Source: Gracilimonas tropica DSM 19535 (GTDB lineage: Bacteria; Bacteroidota; Rhodothermia; Balneolales; Balneolaceae). From it: DNA of 64,000 nucleotides. Shown piece after piece: positions 53,521-62,463 of this stretch. A model generated the notes under the pieces. The model did no database searches. It saw nothing but the letters and a program-made list of their open reading frames with translations, and was not told the DNA's origin. Within the stretch, counting starts at the first letter, position 1. Each line of letters starts with the position of its first letter. A program made the position numbers and the translations under genes. The stretch is taken from NCBI RefSeq assembly GCF_000375425.1, contig NZ_AQXG01000002.1:62001-126000 (forward strand), in the 5' to 3' direction.

Positions 53521-55713
53521 TTATAATACACACTCGAAAGTACCAATTACTCTGAAATTCCTTTCTCCATCCTCACTTAAATCAATATCATCAAACTCTT
53601 CATTATATGATAATGGCTTTAGAAGAATTGATTCATGCTCCCATTCACCATCTTTTTGTTTCTTCTTGCTATGATATTCTTTCACGGTATAGCACGATCC
53701 ATAATCTGCATCTATAAAATCCGAATGTTCAACTAACACAATCTTTCCATTCCTGGAGCCTCCGGTATATTTTCTAAAAAGACATATCGAACCATTCGGA
53801 ATTACTTTATTCATCGATTCACCAACAATCTGACATGCAAATAGATTTTTTAAGTCTCTATACCTATTTGGAACTTTGACCCAATCATGCTCTTCAGCTT
53901 TTTGAAAGTCACCAAATTCTCCAGCGGCAACTTTTAAACTATGGAGTGGCACACTGTTTTCAAATGGAACTACTTCATTAGAAGAAAACACTTCCGTGTC
54001 TGTATTCTCATCGGTTTGACTTTTTGGGATGTATTTCGAAAGATATTCTCTGAGATTTTCATCACATACATATACATAAGTTCCCTTTATACCCCTGAGC
54101 AATATCGTTTTGTAGATATTTATAATAAAGTTTTTGAGATCTTCAGGATCTTCTATTGATTGCTTTCCATATCTATCGTAATAATTCTCTTCCTTTATAA
54201 TTATCTGGTCATTTTCGGGATCGTAAGAAATTTCATTACCAAAAATTACCCCTGCATAATTCAGATCATAACCCTGAGTTGTATGAATGCACCCGACTTC
54301 ATCAATTGAGTTTTCTGAGTTTATCCAATCATCATTCGTGGTATTCCATCTAAGTTCAACGTTTTCTATATCTATATCATACTTCTCTGGTTCTCGTTTA
54401 GAAACCCATTCCCAAGAGTACCCTGCTACCAATCTAGACAATCCACTCTCTTCATTTTTTTCACGAACTGTCTTTATAAGTTCTTCAATTGAATCGAATA
54501 ACAAAAACTCATAGTTCTTAGCCTCAAATTTACTCTGATCTTCCGATAAACGAGTATTCAGAAGTTTGTCAATAAAATTAACGTAAGAGTTTCCGCCTTT
54601 AACCCTGAATTGAGACTCCAACCTCTCAATACGTGTTCCTTTCGCTTTTTTAAGCTTATCAAAATCTTCCTTCAATACATCTGAAGGTTTAATAGATTGC
54701 CCTTCATCGTAGAAAAGTACCGCCTTATCTGACTGCTTTACTATCCAGTCAAGTTCATTATTCTTGTTACTATCAAATCCGAGTCTTTCAGAAGCTTTAT
54801 CAAATGCCCCAAAATATGCCCCAAGATTAACTCTTCTTCTCAATCTGTGCGACTCGTCTACAAGTAGTATATCATAATGTTCTCTTGAGACTTTTGCCGG
54901 CCCTATGACCATGCTTGCAGTTAATCCACCGACATTCCTAAAAACTTTCTTCAAAGTACTTCTAAACGATGACATTGGTACTACTAATCCCATTTTAGGA
55001 TCAGGGTATATCGATTTTATTTTGTTGATCAACTCAATAAATTTTTTTTCTTCTTCACCAAACTCCTCGAAATTGAAATCTTCACCATCAGAGTTCAGCA
55101 TCTTAAATAAAAACACTGCAAGAATTGTTTTACCTGTCCCAGCTCCGCCTTCAATGATCACATTTTTAGAATTCTGATCAAGAATACTTTTTAGGATTGT
55201 TTTTAATCCTTTGATCTGCTCTTTGGTCAGACTTTTATATGGAGAGTATTTAAATAAATCTGAATTATCTATGTATTCGATAGAATGCTTGGCAACACCT
55301 TTTGACCGTAGTGTATTCCAAACAGAATGGAAAATCTCTCGATATACATCCCACTTTTGATAATAGTTGTGATTTGCCAAACCCAAATTGCCATTGAGCA
55401 ATTTATACTGGCCATCACCTGACATATACTGTATCAAGTTTGACTCAAAATCGAGTGTAACTGATTTATTGAACTTCTTACTTGTAATTAAATGAACTGA
55501 AGAAAGCTTTCTCTTTTGATTATTTTTGAGATGTGTATTCAGCCTGGCATAGGCATCGGTAGTTTCTCCTACATATGCTTCCTTAACATTTCCATCACTA
55601 AGGATATAGACTACCGGCCAAAAATCTTTAGCAAAGTAGTCATTATCTAATAAGGGAAGATTATCTGCTGAAAAAGCTAACTCTTTTACTGAATACTGTT
55701 GTTCAGAATTCAT
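53521..55713 (-). CDS. GIY-YIG nuclease - DUF2075 helicase - S24 peptidase-like fusion
   Basis: A 730-residue three-part protein. Residues 30-115: GIY-YIG-type nuclease domain (VVYIL 34-38, YVGET 47-51, Arg57, His61, Glu90 in DFESNLI). Residues about 160-560: DUF2075 superfamily 1 helicase/ATPase with Walker A GGAGTGKT (189-196), Walker B DILLVDESH (281-289), SQFR (367-370) and HTTQGYDLNYAGVIFG (478-491). Residues about 585-730: LexA/S24-like domain with GESM (Ser633) and Lys678 in YTVKEY as a possible Ser-Lys dyad. It overlaps the pyrophosphohydrolase gene by four bases. Such a nuclease-helicase plus nucleotide-hydrolase pair suggests defence against foreign DNA; this is inference. The gene is AT-rich. 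Confidence 0.9.
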   Translation of the reverse strand: MNSEQQYSVKELAFSADNLPLLDNDYFAKDFWPVVYILSDGNVKEAYVGETTDAYARLNTHLKNNQKRKLSSVHLITSKKFNKSVTLDFESNLIQYMSGDGQYKLLNGNLGLANHNYYQKWDVYREIFHSVWNTLRSKGVAKHSIEYIDNSDLFKYSPYKSLTKEQIKGLKTILKSILDQNSKNVIIEGGAGTGKTILAVFLFKMLNSDGEDFNFEEFGEEEKKFIELINKIKSIYPDPKMGLVVPMSSFRSTLKKVFRNVGGLTASMVIGPAKVSREHYDILLVDESHRLRRRVNLGAYFGAFDKASERLGFDSNKNNELDWIVKQSDKAVLFYDEGQSIKPSDVLKEDFDKLKKAKGTRIERLESQFRVKGGNSYVNFIDKLLNTRLSEDQSKFEAKNYEFLLFDSIEELIKTVREKNEESGLSRLVAGYSWEWVSKREPEKYDIDIENVELRWNTTNDDWINSENSIDEVGCIHTTQGYDLNYAGVIFGNEISYDPENDQIIIKEENYYDRYGKQSIEDPEDLKNFIINIYKTILLRGIKGTYVYVCDENLREYLSKYIPKSQTDENTDTEVFSSNEVVPFENSVPLHSLKVAAGEFGDFQKAEEHDWVKVPNRYRDLKNLFACQIVGESMNKVIPNGSICLFRKYTGGSRNGKIVLVEHSDFIDADYGSCYTVKEYHSKKKQKDGEWEHESILLKPLSYNEEFDDIDLSEDGERNFRVIGTFECVL

Positions 55714-56039
55714 AACTCAGTATACTTTTTAGCAGTACCTTTTGCTTTATCAGAAGGGTATTTTGTGGCGTTAGTCTTTAGTTTTTCAAGGATTATTTGT
55801 TCAATATCAAAGCCATATTTTTCAGCTATAAGAAATGCGTAATTAAAAACATCTGCTAATTCTTCTTTGACCTTTTCAGGTTCAGCTTCTTCTGCTCCCC
55901 TCCATAAAAATAGTTCTAAAAGTTCACCTGCTTCAATATTCAAGGCTACAGCCAAATCTTTTGAATTGTGAAACTGTTCCCAGTCTCGATCATCCCTGAA
56001 TTTTATAATGGCATCTGTAATCTTCTTAATCTCACTCAT
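55710..56039 (-). CDS. MazG-like / dCTPase-type nucleotide pyrophosphohydrolase
   Basis: A 109-residue all-alpha NTP pyrophosphohydrolase of the MazG/RS21-C6 type. The metal-binding pattern is present: EAGELLE (helix 1) and EELADVFNYAF (helix 2, ExxD). The segment RDDRDWEQFHNSKDLAVALNIEAGELLELFLWRG is typical of the dCTPase/RS21-C6 branch, which hydrolyses dCTP and modified dCTP to the monophosphate. It is the first gene of the operon with the GIY-YIG/helicase/S24 protein (ATGA overlap). Confidence 0.9.
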   Translation of the reverse strand: MSEIKKITDAIIKFRDDRDWEQFHNSKDLAVALNIEAGELLELFLWRGAEEAEPEKVKEELADVFNYAFLIAEKYGFDIEQIILEKLKTNATKYPSDKAKGTAKKYTEL

Positions 56040-56289
56040 CGGTAAATTATTATAAAGCTTCTTAATAACAACCGATTATAGGAAAAGCAACGGTTAATTG
56101 GAAAGACGGTTTTGGACAAATTTTAAACATTTGAACTCGTTGTGAAGATAAGCCATTTTTACAAGCCCAATAACTCATAAGCAACAAACACTCAAAACAT
56201 AAGCATCAATTGGTCAAACGATAAGCATTTTTTTTAAAGAGATGCGAAGTAGCAAAAAACAGTTCTGTAATTGCTAAATTCATTAAAAC

Positions 56290-56322
56290 AAAAAAGCCTG
56301 ACTCGCTTTTTGCGAATCAGGC
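56290..56322 (-). terminator. Rho-independent terminator of tRNA-Asn
   Basis: On the minus strand GCCTGATTCGC, a five-base loop, GCGAGTCAGGC, then TTTTTTGTTTT, 12 bases after the tRNA. Confidence 0.88.
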
Positions 56323-56333
56323 TATTGAAGAAG

Positions 56334-56405
56334 CTCCCCGGGTAGGATTCGAACCTACGACCAATTGATTAACAGTCAACTGCTCTGCCACTGAGCTACC
56401 GAGGA
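56334..56405 (-). tRNA. tRNA-Asn (anticodon GTT)
   Basis: A complete 72-base cloverleaf. Acceptor TCCTCGG pairs with CCGGGGA, the D-arm is GCTC/GAGC, the anticodon loop reads CTGTTAA, and the T-arm is GTAGGTTCGAATCCTAC. CCA is not encoded. A terminator follows. The accessory operons 51.8-56.0 kb lie on its 3' side. Confidence 0.96.
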
Positions 56406-56475
56406 ATTTCAGTGTGTTGCCCTCTTTGAGGGGCGACAAAGATAACCACTTATACCAACTACTTTCAACAATTTT

Positions 56476-57213
56476 TTAAACTTTTTTGTAGAAAGTTTTT
56501 TCCAGTATTAATCCTTTGGCGGGTGCGGTGTGCGTAGGTATTTTAAACGCAGGTTTTTGCAATTTCTTTTGAAAATCATTTATCGATTTTTTTCCCTGTG
56601 CAACATGCACCATAGTCCCAACCAGGCGGCGAACCATATTTCTCAGAAAGCGATTGGCGCGAATGTGATAACGGATCACTTCTCCGTCAAATTCAAATGC
56701 TGATAACTGGATTTCACATAGCGTGGTGAAATTATCTTCGTTGAATTTCGAAAAACCGGCGAAGTCGATCTCTCCTTTAAGGAGTGCCGCGCATTCTTCA
56801 AGCAGTTTTTTATCCACAGGTTGATACAAAGCCCAGGCATAACGTTGCATAACCGGAATATTCCGTGTGGTTATCGTGTACTCGTATTGTCGGGCAATGG
56901 CATCAAAACGAGCATGAAAATCATCGCTTACCGGTTCAATTTCTGTAACTTGTATTTTCTGCCCTACCATTCTGTTAACTCCCGGCAGCAACTTTTCAAG
57001 ATCTGTATGATCCGGAAGATCTACATGCGCTACTTGTCCCCGGGCATGCACACCGGCATCGGTTCGCCCCTGCCCCACTAAATCGACATCCTGCTGAAGA
57101 ACTGTTGAGAATGCTTTTTCCAGTGTTTCTTCGATCGTGACGGCATTCGGTTGAATTTGCCAGCCGCTGAAATCGGTGCCGTCGTATTCAATGGTAAGTT
57201 TGTATCGGGGCAT
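56476..57213 (-). CDS. truA: tRNA pseudouridine(38-40) synthase TruA
   Basis: 245 residues. TruA converts U38-U40 of tRNA anticodon stems to pseudouridine. The catalytic Asp sits in GQGRTDAGVHARGQVAH (Asp about 52); YEYTI, FAGFSKFN and the C-terminal RNMVRRLVGTMV motif are all present. No CDS is linked in an operon. An eleven-copy heptamer repeat lies immediately upstream of its start codon, in the presumed leader or promoter. Confidence 0.95.
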   Translation of the reverse strand: MPRYKLTIEYDGTDFSGWQIQPNAVTIEETLEKAFSTVLQQDVDLVGQGRTDAGVHARGQVAHVDLPDHTDLEKLLPGVNRMVGQKIQVTEIEPVSDDFHARFDAIARQYEYTITTRNIPVMQRYAWALYQPVDKKLLEECAALLKGEIDFAGFSKFNEDNFTTLCEIQLSAFEFDGEVIRYHIRANRFLRNMVRRLVGTMVHVAQGKKSINDFQKKLQKPAFKIPTHTAPAKGLILEKTFYKKV

Positions 57214-57218
57214 GAATG

Positions 57219-57295
57219 TGCTTTGTGCTTTATGCTTTATGCTTTATGCTTTATGCTTTATGCTTTATGCTTTATGCTTTATGCTTTATGCTTTA
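57219..57295. repeat. Heptamer tandem repeat (TGCTTTA, 11 copies)
   Basis: Ten perfect TGCTTTA units (57226-57295) plus one TGCTTTG (57219-57225). It starts five bases upstream of the truA start codon, within the truA/guaC divergent region, and should vary in copy number by slippage. Confidence 0.95.
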
Positions 57296-57415
57296 TGAAT
57301 ACAATAGGAACTATCCGGTAAAAAGACCAAAAACATCATTCAAATTTGCTCGCTTTTTTTGCACCTTAAGAGAAGAACGAATCAACATTTAATTTTTCAA
57401 TTTAACACTTCCCCC

Positions 57416-58459
57416 ATGCGTATTGAATTAGACATAAAATTGGGTTTTAAGAACGTGATGATCCGCCCTAAACGATCCACCCTGAAATCAAGAGCAGATG
57501 TTTCATTGGAACGCACCTTCAAATTCCTGCATGCCGAAAAAGACTGGACGGGCGTCCCTGTGATGGCGGCCAACATGGATACCACCGGCACGTTCGAAAT
57601 GGCTAAAGCCCTTGCAGAACACAAAATGTTTACCGCGATCCATAAACACTACAGCTTGGATGAGTGGAAGGATTTTATGGATCTCGCTTCTGATGAGATC
57701 ACCGAGTATATAGCTGTTAGTACCGGTACAGGTAAATCGGATATGGATAAACTGGATAAGATCATGACTGAATTTCCAGAGCTCCGTTTTATTTGTATTG
57801 ATGTGGCCAATGGTTATTCCGAGCATTTTGTTCATTTTGTGAAGCAAGTGCGGGAGAAGTATCCTACCCAGGTGATCATTGCCGGGAATGTGGTGACCGG
57901 TGAAATGGTGGAGGAATTATTACTGGCAGGCACCGACATCGTCAAAGTGGGCATTGGCCCCGGATCGGTTTGCACAACACGGCTCAAGACCGGTGTCGGA
58001 TTTCCTCAGCTTTCGGCCATCATTGAATGTGCGGATGCAGCTCACGGCTTAGGCGGACAGATCATCTCGGACGGCGGCTGTAAATCGCCCGGTGATGTGG
58101 CCAAAGCATTTGGAGGCGGAGCCGATTTCGTGATGCTCGGCGGAATGTTCTCAGGTCACACGGAAAGTGGCGGAGAACTGGTGGAAGAAAATGGAGAGAA
58201 GTTCAAACTGTTCTATGGAATGAGCTCAGAGAAAGCCATGGAAAAATACTCCGGTGGCGTTGCAGAATATCGCGCTTCAGAAGGAAAAGTAGTAAAGGTC
58301 CCTTTTAAAGGCCCCGTTGAAGATACCGTGCAGGATATTTTGGGAGGTGTCCGCTCTACCTGTACCTATGTTGGAGCTAAAAAACTGAAAGAACTCACCA
58401 AAAGAACCACCTTCATCCGCGTTCAAGAACAATTGAATGAGATGTTTGAGGGAGAGTAG
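57416..58459 (+). CDS. guaC: GMP reductase
   Basis: GuaC reduces GMP to IMP with NADPH in purine salvage. The ATG at 57416 gives 347 residues, the length of E. coli GuaC, and the start [29 protein letters not shown] is a close match. The active-site loop [17 protein letters not shown] carries the catalytic Cys (about residue 186). The CBS domain of IMP dehydrogenase is absent, separating the two. The upstream frame from 57359 is not needed. Confidence 0.95.
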   Translation: MRIELDIKLGFKNVMIRPKRSTLKSRADVSLERTFKFLHAEKDWTGVPVMAANMDTTGTFEMAKALAEHKMFTAIHKHYSLDEWKDFMDLASDEITEYIAVSTGTGKSDMDKLDKIMTEFPELRFICIDVANGYSEHFVHFVKQVREKYPTQVIIAGNVVTGEMVEELLLAGTDIVKVGIGPGSVCTTRLKTGVGFPQLSAIIECADAAHGLGGQIISDGGCKSPGDVAKAFGGGADFVMLGGMFSGHTESGGELVEENGEKFKLFYGMSSEKAMEKYSGGVAEYRASEGKVVKVPFKGPVEDTVQDILGGVRSTCTYVGAKKLKELTKRTTFIRVQEQLNEMFEGE

Positions 58460-58497
58460 AACATCGAACATTTAACATTTTTTCTCGCTTGTTTTAG

Positions 58498-58613
58498 AAG
58501 GCCATGAATGACCTCGCTGGTGTGCCGGAAACACTCATTTTTATTAGTACAAAAATGCCACAATCAAAAATCTATTCCGGTACACCAACGACGGGTTTCA
58601 ACCCTTCGTTAAA
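58498..58613 (+). repeat. REP-like element, copy 1
   Basis: Left end GGCCATGAATGACCTCGCTG; right end TCTATTCCGGTACACCAACG then a GGGTTTCAACCC stem and GTTAAA. The inner arms (GGTGTRCCGGAA and TTCCGGTACACC) pair. It lies upstream of the Y1 transposase gene. Confidence 0.75.
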
Positions 58614-58617
58614 AAAT

Positions 58618-58673
58618 TGTAAGGAATTGATCTTAAAACGCTCTAACTAATAAGCGTGAATAAATTCCTTACA
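58618..58673 (+). repeat. Long hairpin just before the transposase start codon
   Basis: TGTAAGGAATT (58618-58628) and AATTCCTTACA (58663-58673) are perfect 11-bp arms; ACGCT/AGCGT pair inside. The second arm ends one base before the ATG, so the folded leader could hide the start. Confidence 0.7.
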
Positions 58674-58674
58674 G

Positions 58675-59109
58675 ATGCCAAAAACATTCAATTCTATATG
58701 GTTGCATATTGTATTTCGGACGAAATTGAGCAGACCCTATCTATCCTGGGAAATTCGAAATGAGGTTTGTGAATACATAAAAACTAAGGGAAATTTAAAG
58801 GGCTACAATGTTGATACGGTAAATGGTGTAAGAGATCACCTTCATGTTCTGCTTCGCATCAAAACTACTCAAACAGTAGCTGAAGCTGTACACTGGATCA
58901 AAGGTGCATCTTCCAGATGGTTAAATACAAAATATAACTGGAAAGATGGATTTGCCTGGCAGGAAGGATATGGAGTCTTTTCAGTAAGTCTTCATGATAT
59001 AAAAATGATCCGCAATTACATCTATAATCAGGAAAAGCATCATAAAGAAAATTCCTGTGTGGATAGATTTGAGTACGTACCAAAATCTTCTGAAGAAGGG
59101 AGGTCATGA
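58675..59109 (+). CDS. REP-associated tyrosine transposase (RAYT, Y1/HUH family)
   Basis: 144 residues of the Y1_Tnp (IS200-like) family: SIWLHIVFRTKLSRPYL start, HUH motif DHLHVLLRI, and the catalytic Tyr in MIRNYIYNQEKHHKEN. RAYT proteins cut and join single-stranded REP hairpins and are usually single-copy domesticated transposases. It is flanked directly by two REP-like elements (58498-58613 and 59098-59214), and a third lies 0.6 kb downstream. Its stop codon falls inside the second element. Confidence 0.9.
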   Translation: MPKTFNSIWLHIVFRTKLSRPYLSWEIRNEVCEYIKTKGNLKGYNVDTVNGVRDHLHVLLRIKTTQTVAEAVHWIKGASSRWLNTKYNWKDGFAWQEGYGVFSVSLHDIKMIRNYIYNQEKHHKENSCVDRFEYVPKSSEEGRS

Positions 59110-59214
59110 ATGACCTCTCTGGTGTACCGGAAACGATCATTTCTATTATATAGAACAAACCCTTGATCAAAAATCTATTCCGGTACACCAACGAAGGGTT
59201 TCAACCCTTCGTTA
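59098..59214 (+). repeat. REP-like element, copy 2
   Basis: Same ends and orientation as copy 1 (GGTCATGAATGACC left stem; CGAAGGGTTTCAACCCTTCG right stem), with a different middle. It overlaps the 3' end of the transposase gene. Confidence 0.78.
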
Positions 59215-59222
59215 AACAAGAT

Positions 59223-59708
59223 CTAACCCTCTTCCCCATTCAACAGGCGGTAAATAATAGCCAGCTGCCCCGTGTGATACGCATTGTGCTGTAATACCAA
59301 CAAAGCTTCTCTTAGAAAGGAATGATCAGGTCCGCCTGCAACCGGGGCGTTCAAGCCGTTGGATTCATCCAGGATCAGATTCATCATTTCATCCCGCTCT
59401 TTGAAAAAGGATTCTTTTAGCTCTTCCCATTCTGCTTTGGATTCGGGCTCAGCTTCCAGCGGCCAGTAATCATCGGGCCACTTTTTGGACTGGTAGTATT
59501 TATTCCGCGAGTAATCCAGGATATCAAACTGGGCTACACGGATGTGAAAAAATTGCTCGTAAAAGGAATACGGGAGACCTGCGGGGCGTTTTCCCAGATC
59601 TTCAAATTTAACTTCTTCCAGAAGATCTTCGATCTTCAGAAAAGCCTGTCCGCCTTCCAGTTGCTGTACAATTTGTTCTCGGGTGATGCGATGTGAATTG
59701 ACTTCCAT
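59223..59708 (-). CDS. DinB-like putative metal-dependent hydrolase
   Basis: A 161-residue four-helix protein of the DinB/YfiT superfamily. The His triad typical for metal binding is suggested by FFHIRVAQFDI (first helix) and LQHNAYHTGQLAIIYRLL (last helix). The family includes thiol-dependent S-transferases and uncharacterised stress proteins. I chose the ATG at 59708; the frame is open to 59765. It stands alone between two REP-like elements. Confidence 0.82.
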   Translation of the reverse strand: MEVNSHRITREQIVQQLEGGQAFLKIEDLLEEVKFEDLGKRPAGLPYSFYEQFFHIRVAQFDILDYSRNKYYQSKKWPDDYWPLEAEPESKAEWEELKESFFKERDEMMNLILDESNGLNAPVAGGPDHSFLREALLVLQHNAYHTGQLAIIYRLLNGEEG

Positions 59709-59805
59709 AGTTGATTTCTTTCTGCGATTCATTGGGTAAATACGAGTTAAGTCGGAATCATTCAAAAAGCCGGGGAATATTGAATGCAGAAGGCTTTATT
59801 TTCTC

Positions 59806-59920
59806 AGAGGCCATAAATGACCTCAATGACTTATCAGAAACCTACTTTTCTTTGGCGATCATATTATCAAAGCAATAATTCTATTCCAGTACACAAACGA
59901 AGGATTCTAATCCTTCGAAA
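59806..59920 (+). repeat. REP-like element, copy 3 (diverged)
   Basis: Left end GAGGCCATAAATGACCTCAA, right end TCTATTCCAGTACACAAACG then GAAGGATTCTAATCCTTC. The stems are kept although bases changed (compensated GGATT/AATCC), which supports selection on structure. Confidence 0.65.
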
Positions 59921-59970
59921 TAGAAACATTCGTAATTAAAATCATCTATTTATCTCCCCTTCAGATTGTG

Positions 59971-59978
59971 TAAATTTG
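59971..59978 (+). promoter_or_regulatory. -7-like element TAAATTTG
   Basis: A perfect TAnnTTTG match 29 bp before the acylase start codon. No clear -33 element. Confidence 0.4.
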
Positions 59979-60006
59979 GGAACTGAATAAACCTCAAAAT
60001 TCTGCC

Positions 60007-62463
60007 ATGAATACGTTTATCAAACTGCTGATTTTCTTCCTGATCCTTATCCTTGGATTTGCCGGACTTGCATTCTACTGGACCTTCTATAAACCACTTC
60101 CGGATTATGAGGAATCTATTTCACTGAACGGACTTTCTGAACCGGTTGAAATCCATTGGGATGAATTTGGCGTACCTCATATTTATGCCAAGAACGAGCA
60201 AGACCTGTATTATGCTTTGGGATATGTGCATGCGCAGGATCGTTTGTGGCAAATGAATCTCACTCAAATTGCAGCAGAAGGCCGGTTTGCGGAGTTTTTC
60301 GGGAATGATGAAGAGCTCATTAACCTGGATAAATATCAGCGTACGCTGGGCTTTTGGAAGATGGCAGAGCAGTTGGTTGATACCCTGAATCAACAGGAGC
60401 GACAGGTTTTGGGAGCCTATTCAAACGGAGTGAATGCGTTTATAAACAACAACCGAAATCGGTTACCTGTTGAATTTTCATTAGCTGAAATTGAGCCTCT
60501 TGAATGGAATCCGATTCGTTCCATAGCGGTGAGCCGAATGATGGGCTGGGAACTGAATATGGGCTGGTGGAGTGAGGTCACCTATTCATACCTAAAAGAA
60601 AAACTGCCTCCTGCTCAATTCGATCAGCTGCAGCTTCGCTTTCCCGATACGGCTCCAACTACTCTAAATGATGAACAATCACTCGGATTGTCCTCTGCCT
60701 TGATGCCCATGTTAAAGCAGGAGATCAAAAAAAGAGAGTTGATGGAAATGGAAGGAACACATGTGGGCAGTAATGCCTGGGTTGTGGATGGTTCTAAAAC
60801 GGAGTCCGGTTATCCGCTGCTGGCAGGTGATCCCCACCTTGGACTTGATATGCCGGGTAAGTGGTATGAAGTGCATCTTAATCTCAATGGAAAAAACGTT
60901 TCGGGAGCAACCCTGGCCGGAGTCCCGGCGATTATCATCGGACAAAATGATGATATGGCATGGAGTTTTACGAGTATTATGAGTGACGATACCGACTTCT
61001 TTGTAGAACAACAGGATCCGCAAGACCGCGGACGATATGTGGTTGATTCCCTCGAAAATGGGGAAGCAGAATATCAACAATTTGATCGCATCAGAGAGAT
61101 CATCAAGGTGAAAAACGGTGACGACAGGTCTTTTGAAATTCGATATACCAAGCACGGCCCGGTGATCTCAGACATCTACCCGGCCGAAGACCTTACCGAC
61201 AACAAGCTTATTTCTATGCGATGGACCGGGTATGAAATTACAAACGAATTACGCACGCTCTATAAAATTAACTGGGCGGATAATTTTCAGGATTTCAAAG
61301 ATGCCCTGCCCTCATTTGGTGTTCCCGGTTTGAACTTTATGTATGGGGATACTGAAGGAAATATTGCCATGTATTCGGTAGCCAAATTGCCCATCAGAAC
61401 CGGCGACCCCATTACAATGCGCCGGGGGTGGGATCCGGAACAGGACTGGCAGGGTTTCATCCCTCATGAGCAAATGCCTCGTGTCATAAATCCCGATAAC
61501 GGATGGATCGCCAATGCTAATAACAAGCTTACTACCGACAGCTATCCATATTATATTGCTACTTTTTGGGAACCGCCAAGCCGTATTGAGCGCATCGAAC
61601 AAAAGCTGACCGATGACAAGACTTTCACATACCGTGATTTTGAGGACCTTCAAAACGACTCATATTCTAACTTTGCCGCTAAACTCACTCCACAAATACT
61701 GCAGATCATTAAAAGTCAGGATGAGTATAATTTTGATCTTCCCATCTCATACCTCGAAAATTGGAACTTTGAGTATAGCCTGAGCTCCACGGCGGCTTCT
61801 ATATTTGATGTCTTTATGCTGAACTTCACCAAAAATTCTTTGCTAGATGATTTCGGTGAGGTTGCATACAATAATTTTGTGCATTACGAGAACATACCTG
61901 TTCGTACCATGACGTCACTCATAAACACAGAGAGTCCTTTATTTGATGATACATCTACCGATTCGGTGGAAACCAAGGAAGACATAGTGATCAAAAGCAT
62001 GCAGGATGCGATCCTCTTCCTGAGCGATTCTCTGGGAAGCGAACCTTACGAATGGCGGTGGGAGCAGCTTCATACGATAACCTTTGAACCTCCTCTCTTT
62101 GCGCAAGCCGCAGATGCCCCCGATGCTCCCTCTTCCCTTAAGTTGATCGTTAATAATTTATTGAGCAAAGGCCCGTATGAAGTGGAAAGTCACGGAATGA
62201 GCGTCAATAATGGACAATATAGATGGGAAAATCCATTTGAGATGGTCTTAGGCCCTTCCATCCGCCGTATCTCCGATCTGTCGGATATGAGTAAAAGCAA
62301 AAGTATACTCCCCACCGGACAATCCGGAAATCCACTTTCAGATCACTTCGGGGATCAAACCGAGATGTGGCTAAGCGGTCAATATCGTTGGTTATACCAA
62401 GACTCAATTGCTTTATTTCAGGAGTCTGATGTACGGACAATGCGGTTGGTGCCGGGGGAGTGA
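60007..62463 (+). CDS. Penicillin acylase family protein (Ntn hydrolase)
   Basis: 818 residues: an N-terminal membrane anchor or signal (LLIFFLILILGFAGLAFYW), an alpha chain region (VHWDEFGVPHI-like WDEFGVPHIYAKNEQDLYYALGYVHAQDRLWQM), and the beta chain starting at the autocatalytic nucleophile Ser255 in HVGSNAWVVDGSKTESGYPLLAGDPHLGLDMPG. The precursor is normally cleaved before this Ser. Known activities are deacylation of beta-lactams or of N-acyl-homoserine lactones in the periplasm; the substrate here is unknown. Confidence 0.93.
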   Translation: MNTFIKLLIFFLILILGFAGLAFYWTFYKPLPDYEESISLNGLSEPVEIHWDEFGVPHIYAKNEQDLYYALGYVHAQDRLWQMNLTQIAAEGRFAEFFGNDEELINLDKYQRTLGFWKMAEQLVDTLNQQERQVLGAYSNGVNAFINNNRNRLPVEFSLAEIEPLEWNPIRSIAVSRMMGWELNMGWWSEVTYSYLKEKLPPAQFDQLQLRFPDTAPTTLNDEQSLGLSSALMPMLKQEIKKRELMEMEGTHVGSNAWVVDGSKTESGYPLLAGDPHLGLDMPGKWYEVHLNLNGKNVSGATLAGVPAIIIGQNDDMAWSFTSIMSDDTDFFVEQQDPQDRGRYVVDSLENGEAEYQQFDRIREIIKVKNGDDRSFEIRYTKHGPVISDIYPAEDLTDNKLISMRWTGYEITNELRTLYKINWADNFQDFKDALPSFGVPGLNFMYGDTEGNIAMYSVAKLPIRTGDPITMRRGWDPEQDWQGFIPHEQMPRVINPDNGWIANANNKLTTDSYPYYIATFWEPPSRIERIEQKLTDDKTFTYRDFEDLQNDSYSNFAAKLTPQILQIIKSQDEYNFDLPISYLENWNFEYSLSSTAASIFDVFMLNFTKNSLLDDFGEVAYNNFVHYENIPVRTMTSLINTESPLFDDTSTDSVETKEDIVIKSMQDAILFLSDSLGSEPYEWRWEQLHTITFEPPLFAQAADAPDAPSSLKLIVNNLLSKGPYEVESHGMSVNNGQYRWENPFEMVLGPSIRRISDLSDMSKSKSILPTGQSGNPLSDHFGDQTEMWLSGQYRWLYQDSIALFQESDVRTMRLVPGE

